Below are positions 44,275-57,485 of a DNA stretch of 64,000 nt, in pieces. The position numbers were made by a program, and so were the translations under genes. Source of the DNA: Leptodactylus fallax (lineage: Eukaryota; Chordata; Amphibia; Anura; Leptodactylidae); NCBI GenBank assembly GCA_947044405.1, contig CAMRHE010000656.1, positions 635,001 through 699,000 on the forward strand, given 5' to 3'. Numbering within the stretch: the stretch's first letter is position 1; each line of letters begins with the position of its first letter. The notes beneath the pieces were generated by a model that worked only from the letters and a program-made list of their open reading frames with translations, was not told where the DNA came from and ran no database searches.

Positions 44275-45779
44275 AAGAAAATTGAAAATAAAACATCAAT
44301 AAAGTTTTTCCAAACATTTTGTAAAGCACACATGCTACAAGAAAGAGCCCTCTTTTCTCATGTAATGTCTAAAAATCCAGATAAGAAATATGAACCTAGT
44401 TGGTATTGCTGTGTCCGGAAGTGTCCAAATGAGTAAACTATGACTTTATTTATTCTGCACGGTGAACCCTGTTAAAAAGAAATGAATGAATGAGTAAAAA
44501 TCCAAATGTGAGATTTGCTGTTTATTGATGTGAAATGCTAGTTTTAGTGCACTAAGCTGAAAAATGATGGAAGGGACACATGGGCTAGCTTGGCAGCCAC
44601 TGGCAGCCAAGAAAGCTCAAGTCAGGTTGGCTTGATAGTGCACTGAGCACCAGCTCCTCCTGCCGGACAATTATGACCATCCAAGCTAGAGACATGTGTT
44701 ACAGCTTAACCTGGCAATCCTGCCCATAAGCTCACCTTCCCATCCATAACAGCAGTCCTCATCTCTATTTATAGGCCACTGAGAGGAGAGCCTGTAACCT
44801 TAGGGAGAGGTTCCTTGTGTGAAGAGAAGAAAATGATGCGCCCCTGCTGAAAACCCCCATCTATGTTTTTAGAAAGCCCCAACTCAGCAGAATATTAGTA
44901 AAATTTGAGGAAAAAGCAGTTGCTGGTGTTACTTTTGCCACCAGCTCTTTTGCATATATGAGTGAGCGAGCATTCTGATTGGCTGGCGCTGTTGGAGGCT
45001 TCAGCCATTGATGTCTTTAGCCATGTAGTGGCTTGTGCAATGTGACAGAATAGCAGCTGGTAAAAGACAGGGAAAGATCCCTTTTCTTCTGACTTTTAAG
45101 ACGTAAGGTTGGAATAAAAGTCTGAAGTGAATGGGCAGCCTGGCCATAGACATTCTGCTAGTGATTCCAGCTTTGTGTCCCAGGCAGGCACTCGAATGAC
45201 TTAAGCAGCCATTTGGGTACAAAGCCCCAGCAGCACACATCTCCCTTTACAGCTTCCCTGAAAACATGACTTAGTAATATTGGCTTGAGAAAGCCGTCAT
45301 GTGCCACCTTTCAATGTCCATACCATGGATCTTAGAGCCAAGATTTCCACCCTATGGCGATCTAAGCTTGGTTGGGCTCCAGCTCATGCGGCCATACGGT
45401 GGTGTGTACGTGAGCAATAACACTATTTCGGTTTCACCCCTCTCCAGGCTCCGTTTCTAATTGACTAATTGGTTCTCCATAAGATCAGCTTCAGGAGGGG
45501 CAGAGGCATGTGTCTTTTTTTTTTTACCACATTTTACACAAGACATTTTTGGAAAGCAAAGTGATGACAAAAGAGTAATTCTGCTATAGTGCTTCCCCCT
45601 CACACACCTATGGAGTTTGAAGCACACCTCAAATGCTACATGTGAATATAACCTTTCTGAAGGATATTGCTGAAAGTTGTATCCTTGAGATCCCCGGTCA
45701 GTTATCATAGAAGCCACAGGCAGCACCCAGCAGAGCCCAGAAACTTGAAATGGTGTCAATCATCTTGACAGAAAAGATA
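44275..45779. other. Unit core, U6 copy (unidentified)
   Basis: Close to U3, including GTGGCTTGTGCAATG. CCATCCATAACAGCAG near 44750 matches U2 and U7 and differs from CCATACATAACAG in U3 and U4. Confidence 0.5.
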
Positions 45780-45913
45780 GGACTGAAGGGGTTGAACAAA
45801 AATATCCTGTGAAACGTTTAGTGTTTGCAACCTTTTTTCTACAGAGACTCCTCATTTCAGGGGTTTAAAGGTAATTGGACAAATTAACATTACCATAACT
45901 AAAATGTAAATTT

Positions 45914-47368
45914 TTAATACTTTGTAGAGAATCTTTTGCAGGCAAAGACTTCCTGAATTCTGGAACCCATAGACGTCACCAAATGCTGGGTTTCCTCCTT
46001 TGTGATGCTTTGCCAGGCTTTTACTGCAAGTGTCTTCAGTTCTTGCTTGTTTGTGGGTCTTTCCGCCTTAAGTTTTGTCTTAAAGGGGTTTTAAAAAAAA
46101 TATATATTTTTTTTAAAAGGTCTGTTAATGCTATTAATGGGTTAATATGGAGACCCATATACCTTTAGCAGTGTTTTGAGTGATTTCTGGGTTTCTCTGG
46201 GAGCTCTTGGCATCCTCAGCATTTTTTTACATGGGGTAGCTTCCTGCTTTGTAGCTTCTTGCGTAGCTTCCACACTACCTCGCTCTAACTCTCACCCTTC
46301 CTCTCTCACTCCCTTACACCCCCTCCCTGTCTCCCTAGCTATCCCGCCCACTACTAGCCCTTCCCAACTAATTAACTCAGCCCACCACCCCTACCACATC
46401 ATACTTTCCTGTCTTCCTCTTTAGACTTCCCTTCTGGAACGGCTCCTCCTTTTCTCTCACTGTCCTGGCTGTGCGCAGGCTGGAGACGCCTGCTCAGTAG
46501 AGATGGCATTTGTGACGGCTTGTGCACAGACCGGAAGTGCCTCTGACGCCTGCGCAGTAGAGATGGAGTGCTATCTCTAATGTGCATGTGTCGCAGGCCC
46601 CTCAGGACTGCGCAAGTGCTAGCAGAGAGAAAGAGAGGAGGAGCCGTTCCCAGAGAGGAAGACACGGAAGTATGATGGGGTGGAGTGGGGGGGGGGGAGT
46701 AAAGGTGACGTTCCGTTCGGAAACGGGGAAACGGAACGTCACCGGATTATCAGAAAGTGTGCCTGGGGTGGTCACATGACTGCCGTAGGGATATTGGCAA
46801 TTAAAGATTTTTTTTTCATGGAAGTAAATTAGAAGTTAGGCATGGGGAGGGGGTTTAGTTTAGGGGTTAATTTTTATTTCAACCCGGACGACCCCTTTAA
46901 GCAAGTGAAAGGCATGCACGAGATCTGGGCCATTGCAGAATATTCCACTTCTTTGTCTTAAAAAAACACAAAAACGACTGGATTGCTTTGGCAGTATGTT
47001 TTGGGTCATTGTCCACCTGTACTATGAAGCGCCGACCAATCAACCTTGCTGCATTTGGTTGAATCTGAGCAGAAAGGATATCCCTGTACACTTCACAATT
47101 CATCTGGCTGCTTTTGTCACATCATCAACAAACATTAGTGACCCAGTGCCACTGGAAGCCATGCATGCCCACGCCATCACACTGCGTACACCATGTCTTA
47201 TCGGGGATTTGGCGTGCTTTGGATCATGAGTCGTTCCAAGCCTGCTGATATGGCCACTCTTACCATTTCCGCTATGTCTCTCATGGGTTCCTTTTTTTTT
47301 TTTTTTTTTTTTTTTATAGCCGAAAGACGGTCTGTCTGATTTCCATTGAGAGCTCTGTTTGACTGCAT
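45914..47368 (-). pseudogene. Tc1 transposase pseudogene, U6
   Basis: Longest A-run of the set, 24 (47292-47315). CTGCGTACACC near 47183 is shared only with U7. Confidence 0.8.
46080..46900. mobile_element. T2-2 MITE, U6 copy
   Basis: Mixed variants: CCCATATACC as in U1 but GACACGGAAG as in U4. Private changes include TAATGTGCATGTG near 46580 and TTTTTTTTCATGG near 46812. Confidence 0.75.
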
Positions 47369-47810
47369 GTTTTGAGTTCACAGCAACAGCTTCCAAATGC
47401 AAATGACATACCTGTAATCAACTCCAGAACATTTACCTGCTTAATTGCTGATGGATTAATGAGGGAATAGCCCATGCATCCCATGAAATAGCTTTTGAGA
47501 TAATTGTCCAATTACCTTTGGACACTTGAAAAATAGGCAGCTACATATTTCAGAGTAGTAAATCCTAAACCCTTGCTCTAATTTGGATGTAAATACTCTC
47601 AAATTAAAGCCGAGAGTCTGCATTTTAAGCCCATTTTGATTATAGAACTGTATTGTAACATCCTTGCCCGTCCGGGCTTTGGCGCCATCCTCCAGCCGCA
47701 TGCTGCGGCGCAGTAGGCGTGTCCGGCTGTGATTCCTTCCTTTGAGTTTTTCTTGTATTGTCTGAGCACTGTCCTATTCCCTCACCTCTGTAATTGATTT
47801 TCCACCACAC

Positions 47811-49848
47811 CAGAGGCGTAGCTAGGGGCTCAGCACGGGGGGGGGGGGGGGCGAACATGTCCAAGTTGGCCCCCAACTTGGACATATTCGTATACCGATA
47901 CTATGAGTATACGGTGAGCGTATAGTGGTATATAGCGGCTCTACACAGGGATCTGCAGACGATTTAGGTGAATACAGTGCAGTAACATTTAATGACTTAC
48001 TGGTGACATCTCTGACTAATCGTTCACATTCCCCGTCTTTTATCTGGACAGCCATGACCACTTCTTCCAGTCTCTGTAAAGTTTGCAACACAGACATCTT
48101 TGGCTCCTTACTTTTCCAGGCACCTGACCCATATTGTCCTCACCTACACAAAGCCCCCATCCTGCTGCTACCCCCACTTATAAAATATATAATATACCCC
48201 CCCATAATGAATAATACCCCCAAGTGCATCTTTAAATTAATAACTTCCCTGTGCACCCCTTTAAATAGTTCCCCTTATTAATAGTGCCCCAGGTGTTTCC
48301 TAATTAAAAAGAATAAAAAAAAGACAAGTGAAAAAAAAAATTATTGGGGTTCCAATACCCGGGACCCCGAGGATCAGCTGTTTGAATGAACCGTGGTACC
48401 TGTGTAAGCGCCGTGACACCTTCTCTGTTTACATAGTTTGATTCTTTTCATAGCGGCCATGTATTGTAACTACAGCCTCGTCCTATACACATCTATGTGA
48501 CAAGACTGGAATGACATCACATGGTCACTATAAACAGACAGCGTGTGATATAAACAGGCGCCATAGCCCCTTCTTACAGCTGATCAGTGGGGAATCACTA
48601 ATCTCTTATTAATGATTTATTCTGAGGATAGATCATCAATAAAAATGAGCTGGAAAACGCCTTAAGGCCAAGGCCCCACGTGGCGTCCCACAGCAAAAAA
48701 CAGCTGTGGGAAAAACCGCGGCGGCGACGCATCGCGGTTCTTCCTGCAGCACTTTGCACAGAATGTTTGCAGAGGTTTCCTCTGCGGACTTTCTGCTTCA
48801 ATTCTATCTATAGGGAAACCGCTGGTATTTCCATAGGTATAATTGACATGCTGCGATTTCCAAAACTGCGACTGTTTTGGAAATCGCAGCATATCGGCTG
48901 CGTGTATTTTACTGCAAAGTGGGGATGGGATGGGGCCCAATGTGGCGAAAACCCACAGAAAAAAACTGTGGCATTCTAGCAAATCCCATCCACACATAGC
49001 GGAAAAATACGTGCAGCAGACGCACTGCGATTTCCAAAACCGTTGCAGCATGTCAATTATACTTATGGAAACACTGGCGGTTTCCATATAGGTGTATTGA
49101 AACCTCTGCGGACCTTCAGTGAAAAGCGCTGCGGGAAAAATCACAATGTTACCGCCATGGTTTTTCCTGCAGCCCGCTACGTGGGGCCTTAGTCTTAATA
49201 AAGCCCAAGTGCCACTTTCATTAAATTAATTGACCCTCATATTATGCCCCTGATTCCCCCTGACATAAATACTGCACCTCTAATGACCCCTTATATCAAT
49301 GACCACCCCTTTATGTTCATAATGCCTCCTAATATAAATGATGCCCCCTAATGGCTCCTTATATAAATAGCCTCCCCCCTTGTATTCATAATACCCCGTA
49401 ATAACCCTTATATAAATGACCCCCCATCGTCATAATGCCCCCTAATGAATCCTCCCTTTGTATTTATAATATCCACCCCTTGTTCTATTAATATACCCAC
49501 AACTGCGCTAAAAAAAAAGAAAAAAAAAGTCATACTCACCTGCGATGCTGATGAATGGAGCCGCCGCCACCGCTTCCTCCCTGTTAACGCACAGGACGTC
49601 TGTGTCTGAGCGCTGTGTGAGAAGACATCGGTCTGTGGTCTCGGGGACTCGTAAACCGCAAGCCTCATGTGGCTTGCTTTTTACAATACTGTGAAGTTGC
49701 AGGATACGTTTTAACTAGATCGTTGTCTGCAGACACCGATCCAGATAGAAATAAAGGATGTATTAGTGGCTGCCCCAGGGTGGGCCCCAAAAAGTCAGTG
49801 GGCCCGGGGCAGCCGCCCCCTCTGCCCCCCCCGCTAGCTACGCCTCTG
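47811..49848. mobile_element. Non-autonomous hAT, U6 copy (2,038 bp)
   Basis: Full length with CACCACAC at 47803-47810 and 49849-49856. The left quarter has B-type variants; the right three quarters have A-type variants. Confidence 0.85.
48665..49188. mobile_element. Foldback MITE, U6 copy
   Basis: Complete; GACCTTCAGTGAAAAG near 49110 is the A-type variant (U3 has CCTTCTGTG). Confidence 0.65.
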
Positions 49849-50438
49849 CACCACACCCATCTCCTTCACCTTGATTTCCCTCTTCTCCTCTAATAGTTAA
49901 TTTTAGCCTTACCTGTGTGATTGACAGCCTATCTTCCTATCAAGTCTGGGGCGGGTTCTTCCTTCTTATTTATTGTTTGCTCACATTCACAGTGGTGCTT
50001 GCTATTGCCTCGTATTTACTCTTGCTGTTTTGTTACCTGTATTCATATTCCTGACCTCTGGCTTTACCATTGACTATTCTCTCGGATTTCAATTCTGTAC
50101 TGCGTAGCTCGACTGTTACCGACCACTTGGCTAGCTAACCTCTCTTTTGTTGTTGTTTGTCTTGTCTGCGTTCTGTGTCATCTCTTATAACTTAAGAAGG
50201 GATTGCCGCCAAGTTGTCATCTGTCGCCTAGGACAGTTCAGGCAAGTAGACAGGGACTTGGGGGGGGGGTTCAGCTTAGGGCTCACTGTCTTGTCGTGCC
50301 CCTCCCCCCAGGGTTCAAGGCAGCTACTGGGGAATTGGTCCTCTAGCAATTCCTTTACATGTATGTTGAATATGTTTTGGTAAACAGCTAAATGTTAAAA
50401 CTTGTGTCACTTTCCCATCATTTCTGGACCTAACTGTA

Positions 50439-50818
50439 TATTACAGGAGTATCACGTAGATCGGATACTGCCATATTACAGAGCTGTAGACGTTATACAC
50501 CATATAGAGACATTTTTCTGAAAACTCACTTCGATGTGTCTTGCTACCCACATGGCCGCTGCAGTCGACTACCGCTGGCCTCAGTAATCACATACCCCAG
50601 GATGGGTATGTGGTCACTGCAGAGGACCCAGAACTTCATGGTTTGCTCTCCTGCAAGCCCTATCCCTCAAAATGAACGTCAATAGTGAAGTAGTGGTTTG
50701 GGGGTGGGTTCTGGCATGTCAACTAGATCCCTTTGTAATGGACTCCGCTTTAACTAAGTCTGAGAATTCCAGTGCATTGTACAAATGGTCTCATATTCAA
50801 GTCCCACTGGAAGGAAAT
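50439..50818. other. Unit junction segment U6/U7
   Basis: Join at 50629/50630. It matches U2/U3 and U5/U6 rather than U3/U4, showing that the A-type right end and the AATAGTGAAG start move together. Confidence 0.7.
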
Positions 50819-51175
50819 TTAAAGGGAAAATGTCACTAGAACCCAGCATACCTGCAGATAGATAGGTTAGGGACATCTGAATCAAATAGTGTTTTCCCCT
50901 TGTGAATCGGCGCCTCCGTTGCCAAGCTGTTGCCGTTTTTGTCAATATACAAACAAGCGGTTTGGATCAAGAAGAGCGTTCCCACCTACCTCTTTGGAAC
51001 GGCAACCCCTTCGTTGCTCTAAAGAGCTCATTTTCAGATTGACATAAACAAGAATATCTCGGTAGTGGAGGCTCCTAGTCACAAAGGGAACACACCATTT
51101 AGTGAAGGTGACCCTAATCTGTCTATCTACGGGGCTGGGTTGATAGGCTGGGTTCTGCTGACACACTCCCTTTAA
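50819..51175. mobile_element. T2-1 MITE, U7 copy
   Basis: TTAA sites at 50819 and 51172; variants match U3 and U6 rather than U4, although the rest of U7 matches U4. Confidence 0.75.
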
Positions 51176-52667
51176 AAGAAAATTGAAAATAAAACATCAA
51201 TAAAGTTTTTCCAAACATTTTGTAAAGCACACATGCTACAAGAAAGAGCCCTCTTTTCTCATGTAATGTCTAAAAATCCAGATAAGAAATATGAACCTAG
51301 TTGGTATTGCTGTGTCCGGAAGTGTCCAAATGAGTAAACTATGACTTTATTTATTCTGCACGGTGAACCCTGTTAAAAAGAAATGAATGAATGAGTAAAA
51401 ATCCAAATGTGAGATTTGCTGTTTATTGATGTGAAATGCTAGTTTTAGTGCACTAAGCTGAAAAATGATGGAAGGGACACATGGGCTAGCTTGGCAGCCA
51501 CTGGCAGCCAAGAAAGCTCAAGTCAGGTTGGCTTGATAGTGCACTGAGTACCAGCTCCTCCTGCCGGACAATTATGACCATCCAAGCTAGAGACTTGTGT
51601 TACAGCTTAACCTGGCAATCCTGCCCATAAGCTCACCTTCCCATCCATAACAGCAGTCCTCATCTCTATTTATAGGCCACTGAGAGGAGAGCCTGTAACC
51701 TTAGGGAGAGGTTCCTTGTGTGAAGAGAAGAAAATGATGCGCCCCTGCTGAAAACCCCCATCTATGTTTTTAGAAAGCCCCAACTCAGCAGAATATTAGT
51801 AAAATTTGAGGAAAAAGCAGTTGCTGGTGTTACTTTTGCCACCAGCTCTTTTGCATATATGAGTGAGCGAGCATTCTGATTGGCTGGCGCTGTTGGAGGC
51901 TTCAGCCATTGATGTCTTTAGCCATGTAGTGGCTTGTGCAATGTGACAGAATAGCAGCTGGTAAAAGACAGGGAAAGATCCCTTTTCTTCTGACTTTTAA
52001 GACGTAAGGTTGGAATAAAAGTCTGAAGTGAATGGGCAGCCTGGCCATAGACATTCTGCTAGTGATTCCAGCTTTGTGTCCCAGGCAGGCACTCGAATGA
52101 CTTAAGCAGCCATTTGGGTACAAAGCCCCAGCAGCACACATCTCCCTTTACAGCTTCCCTGAAAACATGACTTAGTAATATTGGCTTGAGAAAGCCGTCA
52201 TGTGCCACCTTTCAATGTCCATACCATGGATCTTAGAGCCAAGATTTCCACCCTATGGCGATCTAAGCTTGGTTGGGCTCCCATACGGTGGTGTGTACGT
52301 GAGCAATAACACTATTTCGGTTTCACCCCTCTCCAGGCTCCGTTTCTAATTGACTAATTGGTTCTCCATAAGATCAGCTTCAGGAGGGGCAGAGGCATGT
52401 GTCTTTTTTTTTTACCACATTTTACACAAGACATTTTTGGAAAGCAAAGTGATGACAAAAGAGTAATTCTGCTATAGTGCTTCCCCCTCACACACCTGTG
52501 GAGTTTGAAGCACACCTCAAATGCTACATGTGAATATAACCTTTCTGAAGGATATTGCTGAAAGTTGTATCCTTGAGATCCCCGGTCAGTTATCATAGAA
52601 GCCACAGGCAGCACCCAGCAGAGCCCAGAAACTTGAAATGGTGTCAATCATCTTGACAGAAAAGATA
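51176..52667. other. Unit core, U7 copy (unidentified)
   Basis: Carries the 12-base deletion of U4 near 52280. The CVKCG frame is shifted by one base in its A-run and ends as KKKRHMPLPLLKLILW at 97 codons. Confidence 0.5.
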
Positions 52668-52801
52668 GGACTGAAGGGGTTGAACAAAAATATCCTGTGA
52701 AACGTTTAGTGTTTGCAACCTTTTTTCTACAGAGACTCCTCATTTCAGGGGTTTAAAGGTAATTGGACAAATTAACATTACCATAACTAAAATGTAAATT
52801 T

Positions 52802-54252
52802 TTAATACTTTGTAGAGAATCTTTTGCAGGCAAAGACTTCCTGAATTCTGGAACCCATAGACGTCACCAAATGCTGGGTTTCCTCCTTTGTGATGCTTTG
52901 CCAGGCTTTTACTGCAAGTGTCTTCAGTTCTTGCTTGTTTGTGGGTCTTTCCGCCTTAAGTTTTGTCTTAAAGGGGTTTTAAAAAAAATATATATATTTT
53001 TTAAAAGGTCTGTTAATGCTATTAATGGGTTAATATGGAGACCGATATACCTTTAGCAGTGTTTTGAGTGATTTCTGGGTTTCTCTGGGAGCTCTTGGCA
53101 TCCTCAGCATTTTTTTACATGGGGTAGCTTCCTGCTTTGTAGCTTCTTGCGTAGCTTCCACACTACCTCGCTCTAACTCTCACCCTTCCTCTCTCACTCC
53201 CTTACACCCCCTCCCTGTCTCCCTAGCTATCCCGCCCACTACTAGCCCTTCCCAACTAATTAACTCAGCCCACCACCCCTACCACATCATACTTTCCTGT
53301 CTTCCTCTTTAGACTTCCCTTCTGGAACGGCTCCTCCTTTTCTCTCACTGTCCTGGCTGTGCGCAGGCTGGAGACGCCTGCTCAGTAGAGATGGCATTTG
53401 TGACGGCTTGTGCACAGACCGGAAGTGCCTCTGACGCCTGCGCAGTAGAGATGGAGTGCTATCTCTAATGCGCATGTGTCGCAGGCCCCTCAGGACTGCG
53501 CAAGTGCTAGTAGAGAGAAAGAGAGGAGGAGCCGTTCCCAGAGAGGAAGACACGGAAGTATGATGGGGTGGAGTGGGGGGGGGGGAGTAAAGGTGACGTT
53601 CCGTTCGGAAACGGGGAAACGGAACGTCACCGGATTATCAGAAAGTGTGCCTGGGGTGGTCACATGACTGCCGTAGGGATATGGGCAATTAAAGATTTTT
53701 TTTAATGGAAGTAAATTAGAAGTTAGGCATGGGGAGGGGGTTTAGTTTAGGGGTTAATTTTTATTTCAACCCGGACGACCCCTTTAAGCAAGTGAAAGGC
53801 ATGCACGAGATCTGGGCCATTGCAGAATATTCCACTTCTTTGTCTTAAAAAAAAAACAAAAACGACTGGATTGCTTTGGCAGTATGTTTTGGGTCATTGT
53901 CCACCTGTACTATGAAGCGCCGACCAATCAACCTTGCTGCATTTGGTTGAATCTGAGCAGAAAGGATATCCCTGTACACTTCACAATTCATCTGGCTGCT
54001 TTTGTCACATCATCAACAAACATTAGTGACCCAGTGCCACTGGAAGCCATGCATGCCCACGCCATCACACTGCGTACACCATGTCTTATCGGGGATTTGG
54101 CGTGCTTTGGATCATGAGTCGTTCCAAGCCTGCTGATATGGCCACTCTTACCATTTCCGCTATGTCTCTCATGGATTCCTTTTTTTTTTTTTTTTTTTTA
54201 TAGCCGAAAGACGGTCTGTCTGATTTCCATTGAGAGCTCTGTTTGACTGCAT
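52802..54252 (-). pseudogene. Tc1 transposase pseudogene, U7
   Basis: A-run of 20 (54180-54199), in a different phase from the other copies. The frame therefore reads KESMRDIAEMVRVAISAGLE, exposing the N-terminal helix-turn-helix homology directly. Confidence 0.8.
52968..53787. mobile_element. T2-2 MITE, U7 copy
   Basis: Variants match U4 (CTAGTAGAGA, GACCGATATACC), apart from A, T and G run lengths. Confidence 0.75.
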
Positions 54253-54694
54253 GTTTTGAGTTCACAGCAACAGCTTCCAAATGCAAATGACATACCTGGA
54301 ATCAACTCCAGAACATTTACCTGCTTAATTGCTGATGGATTAATGAGGGAATAGCCCATGCATCCCATGAAATAGCTTTTGAGATAATTGTCCAATTACC
54401 TTTGGACACTTGAAAAATAGGCAGCTACATATTTCAGAGTAGTAAATCCTAAACCCTTGCTCTAATTTGGATGTAAATACTCTCAAATTAAAGCCGAGAG
54501 TCTGCATTTTAAGCCCATTTTGATTATAGAACTGTATTGTAACATCCTTGCCCGTCCGGGCTTTGGCGCCATCCTCCAGCCGCATGCTGCGGCGCAGTAG
54601 GCGTGTCCGGCTGTGATTCCTTCCTTTGAGTTTTTCTTGTATTGTCTGAGCACTGTCCTATTCCCTCACCTCTGTAATTGATTTTCCACCACAC

Positions 54695-56057
54695 CAGAGG
54701 CGTAGCTAGGGGCTCAGCACGGGGGGGGGGGGGGGGCGAACATGTCCAAGTTGGCCCCCAACTTGGACATATTCGTATACCGATACTATGAGTATACGGT
54801 GAGCGTATAGTGGTATATAGCGGCTCTACACAGGGATCTGCAGATGATTTAGGTGAATACAGTGCAGTAACATTTAATGACTTACTGGTGACGTCTCTGA
54901 CTAATCGTTCACATTCCCCGTCTTTTATCTGGACAGCCATGACCACTTCTTCCAGTCTCTGTAAAGTTTGCAACACAGACATCTTTGGCTCCTTACTTTT
55001 CCAGGCACCTGACCCATATTGTCCTCACCTACACAAAGCCCCCATCCTGCTGCTACCCCCAATTATAAAATATATAATATACCAGCCCATAATGAATAAT
55101 ACCCCCAAGTGCATCTTTAAATTAATAACTTCCCTGTGCACCCCTTTAAATAGTTCCCCTTATTAATAGTGCCCCAGGTGTTTCCTAATTAAAAAGAATA
55201 AAAAAAAGACAAGTGAAAAAAAAATTATTGGGGTTCCAATACCCGGGACCCCGAGGATCAGCTGTTTGAATGAACCGTGGTACCTGTGTAAGCGCCGTGA
55301 CACCTTCTCTGTTTACATAGTTTGATTCTTTTCATAGCGGCCATGTATTGTAACTACAGCCTCGTCCTATACACATCTATGTGACAAGACTGGAATGACA
55401 TCACACGGTCACTATAAACAGACAGCGTGTGATATAAACAGGCGCCATAGCCCCTTCTTACAGCTGATCAGTGGGGAATCACTAATCTCTTATTAATGAT
55501 TTATTCTGAGGATAGATCATCAATAAAAATGAGCTGGAAAACGCCTTAAGGCCAAGGCCCCACGTGGCGTCCCACAGCAAAAAACAGCTGTGGGAAAAAC
55601 TGCGGCGGCGACGCATCGCGGTTCTTCCTGCAGCACTTTGCACAGAATGTTTGCAGAGGTTTCCTCTGCGGACTTTCTGCTTCAATTCTATCTATAGGGA
55701 AACCGCTGGTATTTCCATAGGTATAATTGACATGCTGCGATTTCCAAAACTGCGACTATGCTAAAAAAAAGAAAAAAAAAGTCATACTCACCTGCGATGC
55801 TGATGAGTGACTTCATCGCGCCGCCTGTGTGAGAAGACATCGGTCTGTGGTCTCGGGGACTCGTAAACCGCAAGCCTCATGTGGCTTGCGTTTTACAATA
55901 CTGTGAAGTTGCAGGATACGTTTTAACTAGATCAGTGTCTGTAGACACCGATCCAGTTAGAAATAAAGGATGTATTAGTGGCGGCCCTAGGGTGGGCCCC
56001 AAAAGTCAGTGGGCCCGGGGCAGCCGCCCCTCTGCCCCCCCACTAGCTACGCCTCTG
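54695..56057. mobile_element. Non-autonomous hAT, U7 copy with C deletion (1,363 bp)
   Basis: Same internal deletion as U4 (near 55758), with CACCACAC at 54687-54694 and 56058-56065. The G-run after CAGCACG is longer than in U4. Confidence 0.85.
55549..55758. mobile_element. Foldback MITE, U7 copy, right half deleted
   Basis: Same breakpoint as U4 (CTGCGACTA|TGCTAAAA). Confidence 0.65.
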
Positions 56058-56649
56058 CACCACACCCATCTCCTTCACCTTGATTTCCCTCTTCTCCTCT
56101 AATAGTTAATTTTAGCCTCACCTGTGTAATTGACAGCCTATCTTCCTATCAAGTCTGGGGCGGGTTCTTCCTTCTTATTTATTGTTTGCTCACTTTCACA
56201 GTGGTGCTTGCTATTGCCTCGTATTTACTCTTGCTGTTTTGTTACATGTATTCATATTCCTGACCTCTGGCTTTACCTTTGACTATTCTCTCGGATTTCA
56301 ATTCTGTACTGCGTTGCTCGACTGTTACCAACCACTTGGCTAGCTAACCTCTCTTTTGTTGTTGTTTGTCTTGTCTGCGTTCTGTGTCATCTCTTATAAC
56401 TTAAGAAGGGATTGCCGCCAAGTTGTCATCTGTCGCCTAGGACAGTTCAGGCAAGTAGACAGGGACTTGGGGGGGGGAGTTCAGCTTAGGGCTCAGTGTC
56501 TTGTCGTGCCCCTCCCCCCAGGGTTCACCAGCAGCTACTGGGGAATTGGTCCTCTAGCAATTCCCTTACATGTATGTTGAATATGTTTTGGTAAACAGCT
56601 AAATTTTAAAACTTGTGTCACTTTCCCATCATTTCTGGACCTAACTGTA

Positions 56650-57029
56650 TATTACAGGAGTATCACGTAGATCGGATACTGCCATATTACAGAGCTGTAG
56701 GCGTTATACACCATATAGAGACATTTTTCTGAAAACTCACTTCGATGTGTCTTGCTACCCACATGGCCGCTGCAGTCGACTACCGCTGGCCTCAGTAATC
56801 ACATACCCCAGGATGGGTATGTGGTCACTGCAGAGGACCCAGAACTTCATGGTTTGCTCTCCTGCAAGCCCTATCCCTCAAAATGAACGTCAATGGTGAA
56901 GTAGTGGTTTGGGGGTGGGTTCTGGCATGTCAACTAGATCCCTTTGTAATGGACTCCGCTTTAACTAAGCCTGAGAATTCCAGTGCATTGTACAAATGGT
57001 CTCATATTCAAGTCCCACTGGAAGGAAAT
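56650..57029. other. Unit junction segment U7/U8
   Basis: Join at 56840/56841; matches U4/U5. Confidence 0.7.
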
Positions 57030-57385
57030 TTAAAGGGAAAATGTCACTAGAACCCAGCATACCTGCAGATAGATAGGTTAGGGCCATCTGAATCAAATAG
57101 TGTTTTCCCCTTGTGAATCGGCGCCTCCGTTGCCAAGCTGTTGCCGTTTTTGTCAATATACAAACAAGCGTTTGGATCAAGAAGAGCGTTCCCACCTACC
57201 TCTTTGGAACGGCAACCCCTTCGTTGCTCCAAAGAGCTCATTTGCAGATTGACATAAACAAGGATATCTCGGTAGTGGAGGCTCCTAGTCACAAAGGGAA
57301 CACACCATTTAGTGAAGGTGACCCTAATCTGTCTATCTACGGGGCTGGGTTGATAGGCTGGGTTCTGCTGACACACTCCCTTTAA
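57030..57385. mobile_element. T2-1 MITE, U8 copy
   Basis: 356 bases with the same missing G as U5 (near 57169), linking U8 to U5. Confidence 0.75.
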
Positions 57386-57485
57386 AAGAAAATTGAAAAT
57401 AAAACATCAATAAAGTTTTTCCAAACATTTTGTAAAGCACACATGCGACAAGAAAGAGCCCTCTTTTCTCATGTAATGTCTAAAA

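Larger units (their letters stand above)
47654..50359. mobile_element. Solo LTR, U6 copy
   Basis: The left end is intact (TGTAT 47649-47653), while the right end carries the A-type TTCCTTTACA. The B/A switch of U6 therefore lies within this element and its hAT. Confidence 0.75.
45780..50438 (-). mobile_element. Tc1 transposon, U6 copy
   Basis: Full 5' region as in U3. Terminal TA at 50437-50438, with the GCAATTCCTTTACA variant of A-type units at the LTR end. Confidence 0.85.
43729..50629. repeat. Array unit U6 (B/A mosaic, 6.90 kb)
   Basis: The left and middle parts are B-type: the region deleted in A units is present at 47483-48370. The right part carries A-type variants, including ACATCACATGGTCAC near 48520 and GATCCAGATAGAAAT near 49740, and the ~65 bases missing from U3. 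The switch lies between about 48180 and 48530. Confidence 0.9.
54538..56570. mobile_element. Solo LTR, U7 copy
   Basis: TGTAT at 54533-54537 and 56571-56575. The right half matches U4 (GTGTAATTG, GTTCACCAGCAGC). Confidence 0.75.
52668..56649 (-). mobile_element. Tc1 transposon, U7 copy
   Basis: Terminal TA at 56648-56649. Carries the CTAAATTTTAAAAC variant of U4. Confidence 0.85.
50630..56840. repeat. Array unit U7 (C-type, 6.21 kb)
   Basis: U7 shares both private deletions of U4 (near 52280 and 55758). Its first several hundred bases instead carry the U3/U6 start variants (AATAGTGAAG, TAAGTCTGAG, GCTCTAAAGAG). So the start of U7 travelled with the preceding A-like unit end and the rest with U4. 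Confidence 0.95.
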
